The notes: generated by a model not told the origin, from the letters alone. DNA of 64,000 nt from Actinomadura violacea (GCF_017573465.1 NZ_JAGEPF010000044.1:22071-86070), one strand, 5' to 3'; positions 52,364 through 61,874 are shown, counted from the first letter of the stretch. Numbers and translations: made by a program.

Positions 52364-54949
52364 ATGATCAACCTGAGGGCGGCGTTCGAGCGGGTCACCG
52401 GGACCGGCCGCGCGGGCCGCTCCGAGGCCGACACCGCCACCATGTGGACGACCCCGTACGCATGGCGGACCAGCGACGGCGTCTACGTCGGCCACAACGG
52501 CGAGGTGTGGATGTACCGCACCGTCCGGTTGTCGCCGATGAAATGGGAGGACGCGGAGCAGCAGCTCACGCTGGCCGCGCCGCTCGCGCGCCTGCTCGGC
52601 GACCTCGGCGGCACGTCCCGCCAGCCGATGGGCGGGCTGGCGACCCTGTCCAACAACCGCGTCGTGCACCTGATCTCGATCACCTGGGACGACCTGGTGA
52701 CCCCGCCGCGGGAGAACAGTGAGGAGCTGCGCACCTACCAGGCCGGCGCGTTCGGGTTCCTCGCGCCGAAGCGCGTGCTGTTCGTCGGCGTGCAGCTGCG
52801 CTCGTCGCTGCGCGGCCGGGCCGGGCGCGGCGGCGGCTCGGGCGGCTCGGTGCTCAAGGCCGTGACGGAGCTGGTCAAGGAGTCGGTGATCGACGAGGTC
52901 CCGGACCTGGCGAACTACGCCAAGGACAAGGAGCACATCTCCGCGATCTTCGACCGGGCGGACGCGCAGCCGCCGACCCGGCAGGAGCTCGACCAGCTGG
53001 AATCCTGGTACAACCTCGGGCGCGGCCCCGACGCGGTGATCGAGGAGCTGCCCACCCGGCTGGCGGTGACCGGCATCGGCGAGATCGAGATGGCCGCGGT
53101 GATGTCCTTCGACCACCCGGTCATGCCGTCTCCGCAGGCGCAGTGGGCGCTGGACGCGATCAGCCATCCCGGGGACGCGCCGCACGTCATCTCCGTCCGC
53201 GCCGAGCTCGAACCACCGAACCTGACGCGGGCGCGGGCCCGCCGCGCGCAGCGCCGGATCATGTCCAACATGGAGGAGGAGCGCAAGACGCAGGACCTGG
53301 AGAAGGTCGAGCTGTCGGAGACGTTCCAGCAGGCCAAGGAGGTCGAGGACTACCTCGCCGGCTCCAACCAGCCCATGCTCGCCAACTGCAGCCTGATCAT
53401 GGCGCGGGAGGTCGGCGACGCCACCCAGACGTACATGGAGTTCCTGGAGCAGCAGTACGGGATCCAGATGAAGGCGCTGGAGCACCGGCAGATCCAGGCG
53501 CTGGAGGAGACCCTGCCGTGCTCCTCGATCCGGGTGAACCCGTTCCTGCAGGACCTCAACGTGCCGATGGTCTCCCACGCGGGGCTCCAGTCGTTCTCCG
53601 ACCTCGGTGACGACGCGGGCGTCTTCGGCGGGCTCATCGACCCCGACGGCACGCCGTTCTTCGTCGATCCGCTCGGCGCGCCGCGCAAGAACCTGCCGCC
53701 GGTCTTCGGGATCTTCGGCGATCCGGGCAGCGGCAAGACGTTCTTCGCGCAGTCGATGGCCACCCAGTCGGCGCTGAACGGGCTGCCGGTGATCTTCGTG
53801 AACCCCAAGGGCGGCGACTCGCTGTACGGGATGGTGGACTACGTCCAGAGCCTCGGCATCTCCGCCGGCCGGATCTCGATGTCGGCGCTGGAGGAGAGCC
53901 CCGGCGCGTTCGACCCGTTCCGGTACGCGCCGCCGACGATCGCCGCGGAGATCGCGAACGTGCACATCCTGTCGGCGCTGGACGACAGCCGCGACGGGCT
54001 GTCGCTGTCGGAGCGGCTCGCGCTCGGCTCCGGCCTGAAGCGCGGCGCGCTGAACGGCGCGCGCTGCGTGTGGGACGCCCTGAAGTACGTGCCCGGCGAG
54101 GACGCCGAGCGGGTGCGGAGCCTGGTGGAGCAGCAGATGGAGGCGTCCAGCATGTTCTCGCTGGGCATCGCGCTGAAACCGCTGCCGCGGCTGGACGTGA
54201 GCCAGCGGCTCACGCTGGTGGACTTCGACCGCGACCTCGGGCTGCCGGAGGGCAAGACGCCGAGCGAGTACTCGGTGTCGGAGCGCATCGCGCTGGCGGC
54301 GGTGCGGCTGGTCATCCGGGCGTCGCTGGAGATCCTCATCGCCAACCGGTCCGGGGTGCTGATCGTGGACGAGGCGTGGACGTTCCTGTCGCAGGCGGAG
54401 GGACTGGCGTCGCTGCAGCGCATCTCCCGCGAGGGGCGGTCGCTGAACATCCTTCCGGTGTTCCTCACGCAGCGGATCGCGGACGTGGTGACCAAGGACC
54501 TGGAGTCCTATCTCAGCCGGGTGCTGGTGCTGAAGCTGAACGAGAAGAAGGAGGCGGAGACCGCGCTCGGGCTCTGCGGGCTGCAGCCGACCTCGCAGCG
54601 GCTCGCGCAGGTCCGCGAGTTCGGGCCGCTCCCGCCGGAGGACGGCAGACCGGCCCGCTGGGCGCGCGGCATCTTCCGCGACCTGGCCGGGCGGCACGCG
54701 CAGGTCGTGCTCGGCCCGACACCGCCGGACGCCGCGGAGGCGTACAGCACCAACCCGGAGGACCGCCGCAGGCGCGAGGAGCGGCGGATCGCGCGGGAGC
54801 AGGCCGAGCGTGCGGAGTACGAGGCGGTGGTGGCGGCCGCGGCGGACGGGGAGGCGGCACCGGCGGCGCCCCCGACCCCGGCCCCGGCACCGGCGACACC
54901 GGCCCCGGCCCCGGCCGGCGAATGGAACGACACATGGTTCGCCGGCTGA
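52364..54949 (+). CDS. VirB4-like secretion ATPase
   Basis: The 861-residue protein has an N-terminal domain (1-330) that includes MWTTPYAWRTSDGVYVGHNGEVW, a connector, and a RecA-like ATPase with Walker A GDPGSGKT (452-459) and Walker B VLIVDEA with Asp669 and Glu670. LTQRIADVV and LVLKLNEKKEAETA follow. VirB4/TcpF-type proteins power assembly of type IV channels. Start ATG 52364 has GGGGAG at 8-base spacing; the earlier ATG 52334 is not supported. The C-terminal 100 residues are charged, then Pro/Ala-rich. Its stop overlaps the next start as TGATG, so the two are translationally coupled. Confidence 0.92.
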   Translation: MINLRAAFERVTGTGRAGRSEADTATMWTTPYAWRTSDGVYVGHNGEVWMYRTVRLSPMKWEDAEQQLTLAAPLARLLGDLGGTSRQPMGGLATLSNNRVVHLISITWDDLVTPPRENSEELRTYQAGAFGFLAPKRVLFVGVQLRSSLRGRAGRGGGSGGSVLKAVTELVKESVIDEVPDLANYAKDKEHISAIFDRADAQPPTRQELDQLESWYNLGRGPDAVIEELPTRLAVTGIGEIEMAAVMSFDHPVMPSPQAQWALDAISHPGDAPHVISVRAELEPPNLTRARARRAQRRIMSNMEEERKTQDLEKVELSETFQQAKEVEDYLAGSNQPMLANCSLIMAREVGDATQTYMEFLEQQYGIQMKALEHRQIQALEETLPCSSIRVNPFLQDLNVPMVSHAGLQSFSDLGDDAGVFGGLIDPDGTPFFVDPLGAPRKNLPPVFGIFGDPGSGKTFFAQSMATQSALNGLPVIFVNPKGGDSLYGMVDYVQSLGISAGRISMSALEESPGAFDPFRYAPPTIAAEIANVHILSALDDSRDGLSLSERLALGSGLKRGALNGARCVWDALKYVPGEDAERVRSLVEQQMEASSMFSLGIALKPLPRLDVSQRLTLVDFDRDLGLPEGKTPSEYSVSERIALAAVRLVIRASLEILIANRSGVLIVDEAWTFLSQAEGLASLQRISREGRSLNILPVFLTQRIADVVTKDLESYLSRVLVLKLNEKKEAETALGLCGLQPTSQRLAQVREFGPLPPEDGRPARWARGIFRDLAGRHAQVVLGPTPPDAAEAYSTNPEDRRRREERRIAREQAERAEYEAVVAAAADGEAAPAAPPTPAPAPATPAPAPAGEWNDTWFAG

Positions 54950-57900
54950 TGCGGTGTCCGGCGCGCTCCCGCCGCGCGTCCGCCCGGCCCGCGACGACCG
55001 CGGACCGGCGCGGTAGGGCGGCTGCGAAGGGGCGCGGCACGGCGGGGGCGAAAGAGCGCGGCACGGTCGCTGGGAAGGGGCGCGACACGGGCGCTGCGGA
55101 CGGGCGCGGGGGTGTGCGCCGCGGGCCCCAGTTGCTGGTCTGGGCGCTGGTGCTCATGGTCTTCTGCGGCCTGGCCCTGCTGTCGGGGCAGGCCGACGGC
55201 ATCGGTTCGGGACGGGAGGCGTCCGCGCCGCCCGCCGCGTCGGCGCCGTCCGCCGCGACCGCGCCGGACGCCGCGTCGGCCGGCCCGCCCGCGTCCGCGG
55301 TGGCCGACGGCGGCGGCCGGCTGCTCGCCGCCCCCGCCCCCGAGCCGAGCGGCTCGGACGTCTCGGCCTGCAAGGCCTACGACGAGCAGCGGGACTTCCT
55401 GCCGCTGAACCGGTGGACGGACTTCTCGCTCTTCGTCGTGGACAACGCCTGGATCTTCAAGACCCAGCTGTTCGTCTCCATGATCGCCAGCCTGATGTTC
55501 ATGGCCGCCTCGATGGCGTGGCGGATCATCGGCATCCTGATGGGCCTGAGCTACAGCTTCGACATGATCTGCTCCGCCGCGGGCCCGATCAACTCCGTCG
55601 GGCGGAGCATGTCGCTGTACGCGTCCTGGTTCCTCGTCCCCGGCTGGGTGTTCGTGCTGATGGCGGTGTTCCGGCGGTGGACGAGAGCCGGCCGCGGGGG
55701 GCCGGCGTCCGCGCTGCGGCTGCTGGCGGTGTTCCTGGCCGCGACCGGGATGATCTTCTTCATCGGCGACCAGTCCGACAAGAACCAGGGCGACCCGACG
55801 GCCCCGTACACGCTGCCGTGGATGGCGGAGACTGTGCAGGACTGGGTGGGCACGGGCTCCGACTCCCTTTTCGAGCTGCAGAAGCTCGGCCGCCTCGACG
55901 GGGACAGCTATGCCAACCCCGTCTTCTACGACACCGATCCGAAGTACGCGGGAAAGACCACGTGCGCGGCCCTCGACGACGCCCTCTACAAGCGGTACAT
56001 GGATGAGAACGAGTACACGTCGGTGGCGAACGGCCGCGAGTCGATCATCCAGTTGAGCAAGATGTGGGAGGTCACGCTCGTCCGCTCGTGGGAGACCGCG
56101 CAGTTCGGCGAGGGGACGCCGGAGTACCCGTCCTCCGCGCACGCCGCCTGCCGGCTGCTGGAGGCGCACGCCGACATCGACCTTCAGAAGAAGCTCGACG
56201 CCTACGACCTCGCGACGGGCAATGACATCGGGACGACCAAGCGCGACATGATGCGCGGCTACTACATCGATCCCGAGGACGACGAGCAGACCATCACGGT
56301 CGCCTGGGGGGCCTGCAAGGGCAACGACAAGGGCACCGGCAGCAAGGAGATCATTCCGCAGTGGGAGGACGCCGACATCGATGACGTCGACAAGGCGTGC
56401 GGGGCCCTTTACGGCAGCGCGCCCACGGCGACGGACACGATGATGTTGCTGCTCGGCCCGCAGGCCAAGGTCAGGAACTTCTATTTCAACGGCTCGGACG
56501 AGCTGAACGACAAGCTCGGCAAGTGCGTCACGGTGAAGCCGGCGTGCCATTACAGCTGGCAGTTCGTGGCCGCCTGGCTCGGCAAGAACCAGGCGCAGCG
56601 GCTCACGCAGGGCCTGATGTCGATGATCGTGTCGTTCGTGTTCCTGTTCGTGCTCGGCCCGATCGCGGTCGGCCAGGCCGTCAGCAGCGTGGCGCTGGCG
56701 GGGCTGGTGATGATCCTGCCCGTGACGCTGCTGCTGATGGGGCTGGGACTGCCGCAGGGCAAGCGGCTGATGAGGCTGACCGGGGCCGCCGCGGTGGGGG
56801 ACCTCTACTTCACGTTCGCGATGACGGGGCTGACGATGTTCGTCGACACGACGACGGCGGCGATCAACGCGGCGGTGGACTCGAACGCCCCGACCTTCTT
56901 CGAGCAGGTCGCCCAGGGGACGGCGCCGCTCGTCGCGCTCTACCTGTTCCGGCGGCTGAGCAAGATCCTCGGCATGGGGGACATCTCGACCACGACGGGG
57001 GCGCTCGGCTTCGCCGGGACGATGGTGCTGCGCTCCAGCGGCGACCGCCGGCTGTCGCGCAACGCGTCCCAGCGCGTGTCGCAGTCGCTGGGCCGGCTCG
57101 GTATGGGCCGGGCGCGGCTCGGCGCGCTGGACGAGCGCTCCCTGCAGCGGCGCCTGCTGAACAACGCGGCGACGCGTTCGGTGGCGGGGGCCGCCGGGCG
57201 GGGCGTGAAGCGGGCCGCCCGGCCGCTGACGGACTGGGCCAAGGACCGCTACGAGTCGGGCCGGGCGGGCGTGCTGCGCGGGACCCGGGCTCTGCAGCGC
57301 AGGGCGGCGTCGGGGTCGCCGGCGCAGCGGGCGGGCGCGTACGCGGCGCTGACCGCGGGCATGGCGGGGCTGACCGTCATGGCACCGCCGACCGTCCTCG
57401 CGACGCTGCCGCTGATGGCGTTCACCGGCGCCGCCGCCGCGCTGCGCGGCGGCGAGGCCACGGGGAACCTCGTGGCGGGCAAGTGGCGCGGCCGGGGCGG
57501 CGGCGGCGACGGCCCCGCCGCGGCGGGCATGCCGCTGGCGGGCAGCGCGCGCACGGGACTGCGCCAGGCCGACGACTGGCACCGCAACATCATCCGGGTC
57601 GGCGACGCCGAGGAGCAGCGCAAGCTGATGGCCCGGCACGCGGAGGACGGCCTGGAGATGCTGCGGGCCCGGCAGTGGGGCGACGGGTACGGCGGTGGGC
57701 TGAACCCGGAGTTCACCGGTTTCGGCAGCGACGAGGAGAGGGCGCGGGGGCTCGCCGAGATGGCGGCCAAGACGGGACTGAAGCCCGAGCAGCTCATGGT
57801 CGGCGACCACGGCCTGGCGATGCCGGTCCCGGTGACGGTCGACCGGCGGACCGGCCGGCGGGTCTTCGCGCAGGGCACGAGCATCGAGCAGGCGTCGCAT

Positions 57901-58968
57901 CCGGTGCACTACCTGGATCGCTACACGTTGGGCCGGCAGATGGTCGACGGCGCCCAGGAGAGCGACGACCAGTACATCGCCCGGATCACCGCGCAGCTGC
58001 GCGAGCGCGGCTACGTCACCGACGACGGGGAGTTCGTCGACGTGTTCGCCGCGCACGGGTTCGACACGCGCGTCCCGGAGGTCCGCGAGCGGGTCGCCGC
58101 GTTCATCTCCGGCGGCCACGACGACGAGCTCTCGAAGATCACCGTCACGTCGCGGCGGTCGGAGGACGCGGCCGTGGCCGCGGCCTACGAGTGGGCGCGC
58201 GATTCCGTGCCGGGCTTCGAGCAGCGCCATGACCGCGGGGTGGTGGCGGTGGAAGCCGTCATGGAGGCCGCGAAGAAGGAGATCGGCGACTTCGGCCGGA
58301 TCCGGGTGGAGCTGCCGGACGGCACGTTCGGGTCGGCCGGCGGCATCCACCGGCAGATCGAGCAGCAGATCCAGGACATGGCGATGGCGGCCCGGGAGAC
58401 GCAGAGCCTGTACGACGCGCGGTCGAACGGCTCGATCTCCAACGACTTCTTCCGCGACGAGCTGAGCCGGCTGTTCGACCAGCACCAGAACGGGGTCCAG
58501 GACCTCGACCGGCTGAGCGCATGGCTGCGCGACGCGGTGGACGCGTCGACGGCGGCGCGCGGCGTCTGCGAGCTGCGGACCAAGCTGGCCGATCCGAACA
58601 TCGCCGTGGACACCGCGGAGCTGTCGCTGGCGGCCGAGAAGTTGAACACCAAGTTCGAGCAGGGCCGGAAGGACTGGCACGAGGCGATCGACCGGCTGGT
58701 CGGGTCGGTGTCCCGCAGGCCGGGCGATGCCTCGGCCGCCGCGGATCTCGTCAGCGCCCTGGACGATTTCCGGGACACTCTCGACCGGGCGGTCAAGTCC
58801 GAGGAAAAGGAGAACCGCGGCGTCATCCAGAAGCTGAGGGGCCTGCAGCACGACCTCGACGACGTCACCCGGCTGACCAGGCTCGATCCCCGGCTGGCGT
58901 CGAGCCGTCCGACGGACATCCGCAAGTTGCTGAACGAGATGTACGACCGCGAGGTGTCGAAGAAGTAG
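54949..58968 (+). CDS. VirB6/TrbL/TcpH-like polytopic membrane protein with long cytoplasmic tail
   Basis: The 1339-residue protein has a basic start, an N-terminal membrane helix (about 62-80), further helices at about 175-205, 221-242 and 252-272, and a large extracytoplasmic loop (about 275-550) with several cysteines. A second membrane bundle follows (about 555-605 and 612-635, then one near 810-830). The cytoplasmic tail (about 840-1339) is charged and has coiled-coil character near 1180-1330. The layout matches VirB6/TrbL or TcpH channel proteins, but the tail is unusually long. ATG 54949 overlaps the VirB4-like stop as TGATG. A 15-bp hairpin follows at 58976-59008. Confidence 0.85.
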   Translation: MRCPARSRRASARPATTADRRGRAAAKGRGTAGAKERGTVAGKGRDTGAADGRGGVRRGPQLLVWALVLMVFCGLALLSGQADGIGSGREASAPPAASAPSAATAPDAASAGPPASAVADGGGRLLAAPAPEPSGSDVSACKAYDEQRDFLPLNRWTDFSLFVVDNAWIFKTQLFVSMIASLMFMAASMAWRIIGILMGLSYSFDMICSAAGPINSVGRSMSLYASWFLVPGWVFVLMAVFRRWTRAGRGGPASALRLLAVFLAATGMIFFIGDQSDKNQGDPTAPYTLPWMAETVQDWVGTGSDSLFELQKLGRLDGDSYANPVFYDTDPKYAGKTTCAALDDALYKRYMDENEYTSVANGRESIIQLSKMWEVTLVRSWETAQFGEGTPEYPSSAHAACRLLEAHADIDLQKKLDAYDLATGNDIGTTKRDMMRGYYIDPEDDEQTITVAWGACKGNDKGTGSKEIIPQWEDADIDDVDKACGALYGSAPTATDTMMLLLGPQAKVRNFYFNGSDELNDKLGKCVTVKPACHYSWQFVAAWLGKNQAQRLTQGLMSMIVSFVFLFVLGPIAVGQAVSSVALAGLVMILPVTLLLMGLGLPQGKRLMRLTGAAAVGDLYFTFAMTGLTMFVDTTTAAINAAVDSNAPTFFEQVAQGTAPLVALYLFRRLSKILGMGDISTTTGALGFAGTMVLRSSGDRRLSRNASQRVSQSLGRLGMGRARLGALDERSLQRRLLNNAATRSVAGAAGRGVKRAARPLTDWAKDRYESGRAGVLRGTRALQRRAASGSPAQRAGAYAALTAGMAGLTVMAPPTVLATLPLMAFTGAAAALRGGEATGNLVAGKWRGRGGGGDGPAAAGMPLAGSARTGLRQADDWHRNIIRVGDAEEQRKLMARHAEDGLEMLRARQWGDGYGGGLNPEFTGFGSDEERARGLAEMAAKTGLKPEQLMVGDHGLAMPVPVTVDRRTGRRVFAQGTSIEQASHPVHYLDRYTLGRQMVDGAQESDDQYIARITAQLRERGYVTDDGEFVDVFAAHGFDTRVPEVRERVAAFISGGHDDELSKITVTSRRSEDAAVAAAYEWARDSVPGFEQRHDRGVVAVEAVMEAAKKEIGDFGRIRVELPDGTFGSAGGIHRQIEQQIQDMAMAARETQSLYDARSNGSISNDFFRDELSRLFDQHQNGVQDLDRLSAWLRDAVDASTAARGVCELRTKLADPNIAVDTAELSLAAEKLNTKFEQGRKDWHEAIDRLVGSVSRRPGDASAAADLVSALDDFRDTLDRAVKSEEKENRGVIQKLRGLQHDLDDVTRLTRLDPRLASSRPTDIRKLLNEMYDREVSKK

Positions 58969-58975
58969 GCGAGGT

Positions 58976-59008
58976 GCGGCGGCGGGGAGGAGACCTCCCC
59001 GCCGCCGC
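58976..59008. terminator. 15-bp bidirectional hairpin terminating the export cluster
   Basis: GCGGCGGCGGGGAGG (58976-58990) and CCTCCCCGCCGCCGC (58994-59008) form a perfect 15-bp stem with a 3-nt loop, between the polytopic protein stop (58968) and the convergent exporter stop (59013). It is one of the strongest terminators in the window. Confidence 0.8.
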
Positions 59009-59012
59009 GGTG

Positions 59013-59960
59013 TCAGCGGCGCGATGCGCCGTTCTTCTGATGGCCTCCATCGCCTGGCCGGGGCGCGACGAGCGAGTCGCCGGCCGAGGCCGCGATGGTG
59101 ACCGAGATCGCGATCCACCCGGCGGGGGTGGTCCGCTGCGTGGCGTCGAGCAGCCCCGCCAGTACCCCGGCCTGCGCCACCAGCGCGGCGACGGCGGGGT
59201 TGAGTGACTGCACCACGGCGAGGTCGCGGGGCGCGACCCGCCGCAGCGCGGCGTTCTGCAGCAGCACCGGGACGGCGACCGTCAGCACCCCCGCGGCACC
59301 GGTGAGGGCGAGCGGCCGCGGCGACGTCCAAATGCCGAGGCCGCCACCGGTGGCGAGCACCAGAGCGGTGAGGACGGGTGCGGTCAGGAGGTTGGCCAGT
59401 GCCGCCCCCTGGTCGGCCAGTCCCCGCGCCGCCATCGTCCGGACGGTGATGGGAACGTTCCACACGCACACCGCGCTCACCGCGGCCCAGAGCATGCCCA
59501 GGCCGTCGGAGCCGCCGCGCAAGGGCTCGTTCAGAACGAAGACCCCGCCGAACGCGACCCCGCGCCAGAACAGGTGCCAGGCGCCCCAGGACGTGCCGCG
59601 GGCCTGCCAAATCTCCGGCAGCCCCACCGACAGCATCCCGACGACCGCCACCGAGGCGACGGTGCCGAGCGTGAGCCGCTGCTCCGCGTACAGGTACGCG
59701 AAACCGACGACCGTGTTGCCGAACGCGAGGCGCAGGACGAGCCGCCACATCGCCCGGTCGAACTCGCGGATGCGCAGACCGCGGCGTGCGGCGACCCACA
59801 GCACCAGCGTGACCGACCCGGCCGCCATCATCACGCTGGAGGTCTCCAGCGGAGGACGCCCCGTCGCGATGGCGTAGCCGAGCTGGACCGAGACCAGCGC
59901 CGCCACGACCAGGCCGCCACCGGCGAAACGCCGCCCGCGGCCCTGTGCACACGATGACAT
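59013..59960 (-). CDS. EamA/DMT-family transporter
   Basis: The 315-residue protein has about ten membrane helices in two EamA-type halves (about 12-135 and 150-295). The first half has GFAYLYAEQRLTLGTVASV and the second LLQNALRRVAPRDLAVVQSLNPAVAALVA (read in pieces), the RhtA/YdcZ-like pattern of the drug/metabolite transporter superfamily. Substrates may be amino acids, toxins or metabolites. Start ATG 59960 follows an AGAGGTG ribosome site and an A/T-rich 20-base stretch. The C-terminal tail (PRPGDGGHQKNGASRR) is basic. It converges on the export cluster and shares its terminator. Confidence 0.85.
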   Translation of the reverse strand: MSSCAQGRGRRFAGGGLVVAALVSVQLGYAIATGRPPLETSSVMMAAGSVTLVLWVAARRGLRIREFDRAMWRLVLRLAFGNTVVGFAYLYAEQRLTLGTVASVAVVGMLSVGLPEIWQARGTSWGAWHLFWRGVAFGGVFVLNEPLRGGSDGLGMLWAAVSAVCVWNVPITVRTMAARGLADQGAALANLLTAPVLTALVLATGGGLGIWTSPRPLALTGAAGVLTVAVPVLLQNAALRRVAPRDLAVVQSLNPAVAALVAQAGVLAGLLDATQRTTPAGWIAISVTIAASAGDSLVAPRPGDGGHQKNGASRR

Positions 59961-60012
59961 CGCGTCACCTCTTTTTTGTTTGTGTTGCGCCGCCGCCCCG
60001 TGGGCGGTGGCG

Positions 60013-60031
60013 GCCGGTTCCGTGAACCGGC
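60013..60031 (-). terminator. Hairpin downstream of the 60130 gene
   Basis: GCCGGTTC (60013-60020) and GAACCGGC (60024-60031) form an 8-bp stem with a 3-nt loop, about 100 bases past the leftward 60130 stop and 50 bases upstream of the next leftward start. Confidence 0.5.
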
Positions 60032-60129
60032 GCCCGTGACCGTGCGGTCTCCGGGCTATTTGTCAATCAAGGCAATCGGAAAAATCGAGATGGCGCGGCC
60101 CAGCGGGCCGGAGCATGCGTACGCCCGGG

Positions 60130-60654
60130 TCAGTGGTCGTAGCGGTCGCGGCGGTCGCGGTCGTAGCGGCGGCCCGGCCCGCCTCGGTCGTAGCGGTCGG
60201 CATAGCCTGAGCCGGGGCCGGGGCCGCCGGGGTCGACGAGCAGGACCCAGACGATGTAGCAGACCAGCAGCCCGCCGAGGATGCCCATGATGTCGACGCC
60301 GCCCGCGCCCAGGAACTTCTCGCGGGTCGCGGCGGCCGTGCACACGCCGTGGTCGCAGACGGCGTCCTTGTGGCGGCGGCGCCACCGCTCGGTCGGCGAC
60401 GTCACCCGCACGCTCTGCTTCCCGTGGATCAGCACGGCGGTCTGGCGGACGCCGTCCTCGTCCGCGCCGGCGCCGGGCGCGAAGTGCCCACCCGCGTGGA
60501 TCTTCGGCCGTCCCTGGTAGACGGCGTCGAGGGCCTTGCCCTCGATCCAGGACCGGTTGGCGACGCAGACCAGCGCGGCGACGGCGAGCATCGCCACGAG
60601 CACGATCCGGACGACCAGGCCGCCGCAGCCTCGGGCGGCTCGCAGGAGTGGCAT
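60130..60654 (-). CDS. Two-helix membrane protein with Tyr-Asp-Arg-rich tail
   Basis: The 174-residue protein has a membrane helix near its start (about 12-32), an extracytoplasmic part (35-115) with Cys100 and Cys105 (VCDHGVC), a second membrane helix (about 121-141) and a cytoplasmic tail of RYDR-type repeats (about 151-174). ATG 60654 is chosen; the frame extends 33 codons upstream. No family is recognised. The two cysteines could form a disulfide or bind a metal outside. The 181-base gap to the next rightward gene starts with an AAACAAACAAAAATAG stretch, locally unlike the GC-rich surroundings. Confidence 0.65.
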   Translation of the reverse strand: MPLLRAARGCGGLVVRIVLVAMLAVAALVCVANRSWIEGKALDAVYQGRPKIHAGGHFAPGAGADEDGVRQTAVLIHGKQSVRVTSPTERWRRRHKDAVCDHGVCTAAATREKFLGAGGVDIMGILGGLLVCYIVWVLLVDPGGPGPGSGYADRYDRGGPGRRYDRDRRDRYDH

Positions 60655-60835
60655 ACCAACGACCCGTGCGGAGTCGGGCCGCCTCCGCAACCCGGTACGG
60701 TGGTTGAACAGCCGAACAAACAAAAATAGAACCCCCGGCTCTGCCGGAGTCACACCACTAACGCGGGTGGGACCCCGAGGGCCGGGCGGCTGCCGGAACC
60801 TCTTATGTCCCGCTTGCGCGAACTAGGAGGTCCCG

Positions 60836-61840
60836 ATGCAAGCCTCAAACAAGAATGCCTCGCAAAAACAATTTTGGCGCGGCGCCGCCGCCGGCACCCT
60901 CAACAACGGGCTGGGCGTGCTGGGAGGCGACTTCACCAAGAAAGTCACGCTCACCGTTCTCGGGCCCATGGCCGGAGCGGCGGTGGAATCGGTGGCCGGG
61001 GCATCGCTGCTCATGCTGCTCGCCTATCGAGACCGTGTCGCGGACGGACTGTTCCGTCGTGGACGGCCCGCCGCCCCCCGGAGCAGGCTGCCCTTGACCC
61101 GGCCGGTGGTCGTCAACATGATCCTCGCCGGTCTGGTGCAGGGCGCGTTGAAGGCGATGCTGGTCGCTTCATTGGTGACGGTTTCGGTGGGGATCATGAG
61201 CCCGCTCGGAATGGCGGTTCCATTGGCACTTTACGGCATCGAGGCCTGGCGGGAACGCCATCACATGGCCGCGGTGCTGGTGCCGCTGATCACCCTGGTC
61301 GGCGTCGCCCTCATCGCCCGCCCCCAGACGGGGAAGGTGAATCTGGCCGGAGTTGGATTCGCCCTTGCAAGCGGCGCCGCCAACGCCCTCCTAGCGGTGC
61401 TCTACGGACGGTTGCTGTCAATCGGCGGCGCGACGAAGAAGGAGGCCGACGAGGTGGGGCTGAAGGCGTTCGCCTGGGCCGCTTTCCTCGGTGCGGGCAC
61501 TCTGACGGTCTGCGCGGCGATCATGGGCGGCGATTTCGGTCCGGTCGCGAACTGGCGGGTGGCCGTAACCATGATCTTGGGTGCGGCGCTGTTCAGCACC
61601 GTGCCGAGGATGCTCTACGCGGTGGCCCGCAGGTCACTCTCACTGGGAACGTTCTCGTTGCTCGGCGCCACCAGTCCGCTGATGGCCCTGCTCGTGGACA
61701 TGGCCGCTTCGCGGCGGTTCCCGGACGTGCACCAGGCGCTCGGCGTACTGGCGATCATGGTCGCCGCGTGCGGCGTCGCCCATCTCAAGGGCCGTGACGC
61801 GCGGCTCGAACTCAACGCTCGCGGCGTCTCGACACCGTGA
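60836..61840 (+). CDS. DMT/EamA-type transporter
   Basis: The 334-residue protein has about nine to ten membrane helices and the two-fold EamA-like pattern (GVLGGDFTKK at the start, then GVGFALASGAANALLAVLYGRLL in the second half). It differs from the 59013 exporter in sequence, so the pair is not a recent duplication. ATG 60836 has an AGGAGG ribosome site at 6-base spacing. Charged loops (KKEADEVGLK) lie between the halves. The substrate is unknown. A GC-rich hairpin separates its end from the convergent MerR gene. Confidence 0.8.
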   Translation: MQASNKNASQKQFWRGAAAGTLNNGLGVLGGDFTKKVTLTVLGPMAGAAVESVAGASLLMLLAYRDRVADGLFRRGRPAAPRSRLPLTRPVVVNMILAGLVQGALKAMLVASLVTVSVGIMSPLGMAVPLALYGIEAWRERHHMAAVLVPLITLVGVALIARPQTGKVNLAGVGFALASGAANALLAVLYGRLLSIGGATKKEADEVGLKAFAWAAFLGAGTLTVCAAIMGGDFGPVANWRVAVTMILGAALFSTVPRMLYAVARRSLSLGTFSLLGATSPLMALLVDMAASRRFPDVHQALGVLAIMVAACGVAHLKGRDARLELNARGVSTP

Positions 61841-61851
61841 GTCCACAGGCG

Positions 61852-61872
61852 GCGGGGGCCCTGCGCCCCCGC
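61852..61872. terminator. Hairpin between the DMT and MerR genes
   Basis: GCGGGGGC (61852-61859) and GCCCCCGC (61865-61872) form an 8-bp stem with a 5-nt loop between convergent stops at 61840 and 61875. Confidence 0.6.
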
Positions 61873-61874
61873 TG

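Noticed and set aside
34533..58968. An integrative conjugative element
   Set aside because: No integrase, relaxase, att repeats, tRNA, replication or partition genes are visible within the window; I keep the hypothesis of a resident machine instead.
54508..59952. 1814-codon open frame on the minus strand opposite the VirB4/VirB6-like genes
   Set aside because: It is a GC-skew shadow: the plus-strand frames carry Walker motifs and membrane helices, and this frame has no domain, no suitable start and an Arg/His/Pro-rich composition.
59961..60129. A small gene in the AT-richer gap
   Set aside because: No start with a ribosome site and no coding bias; it looks like a promoter and terminator region.
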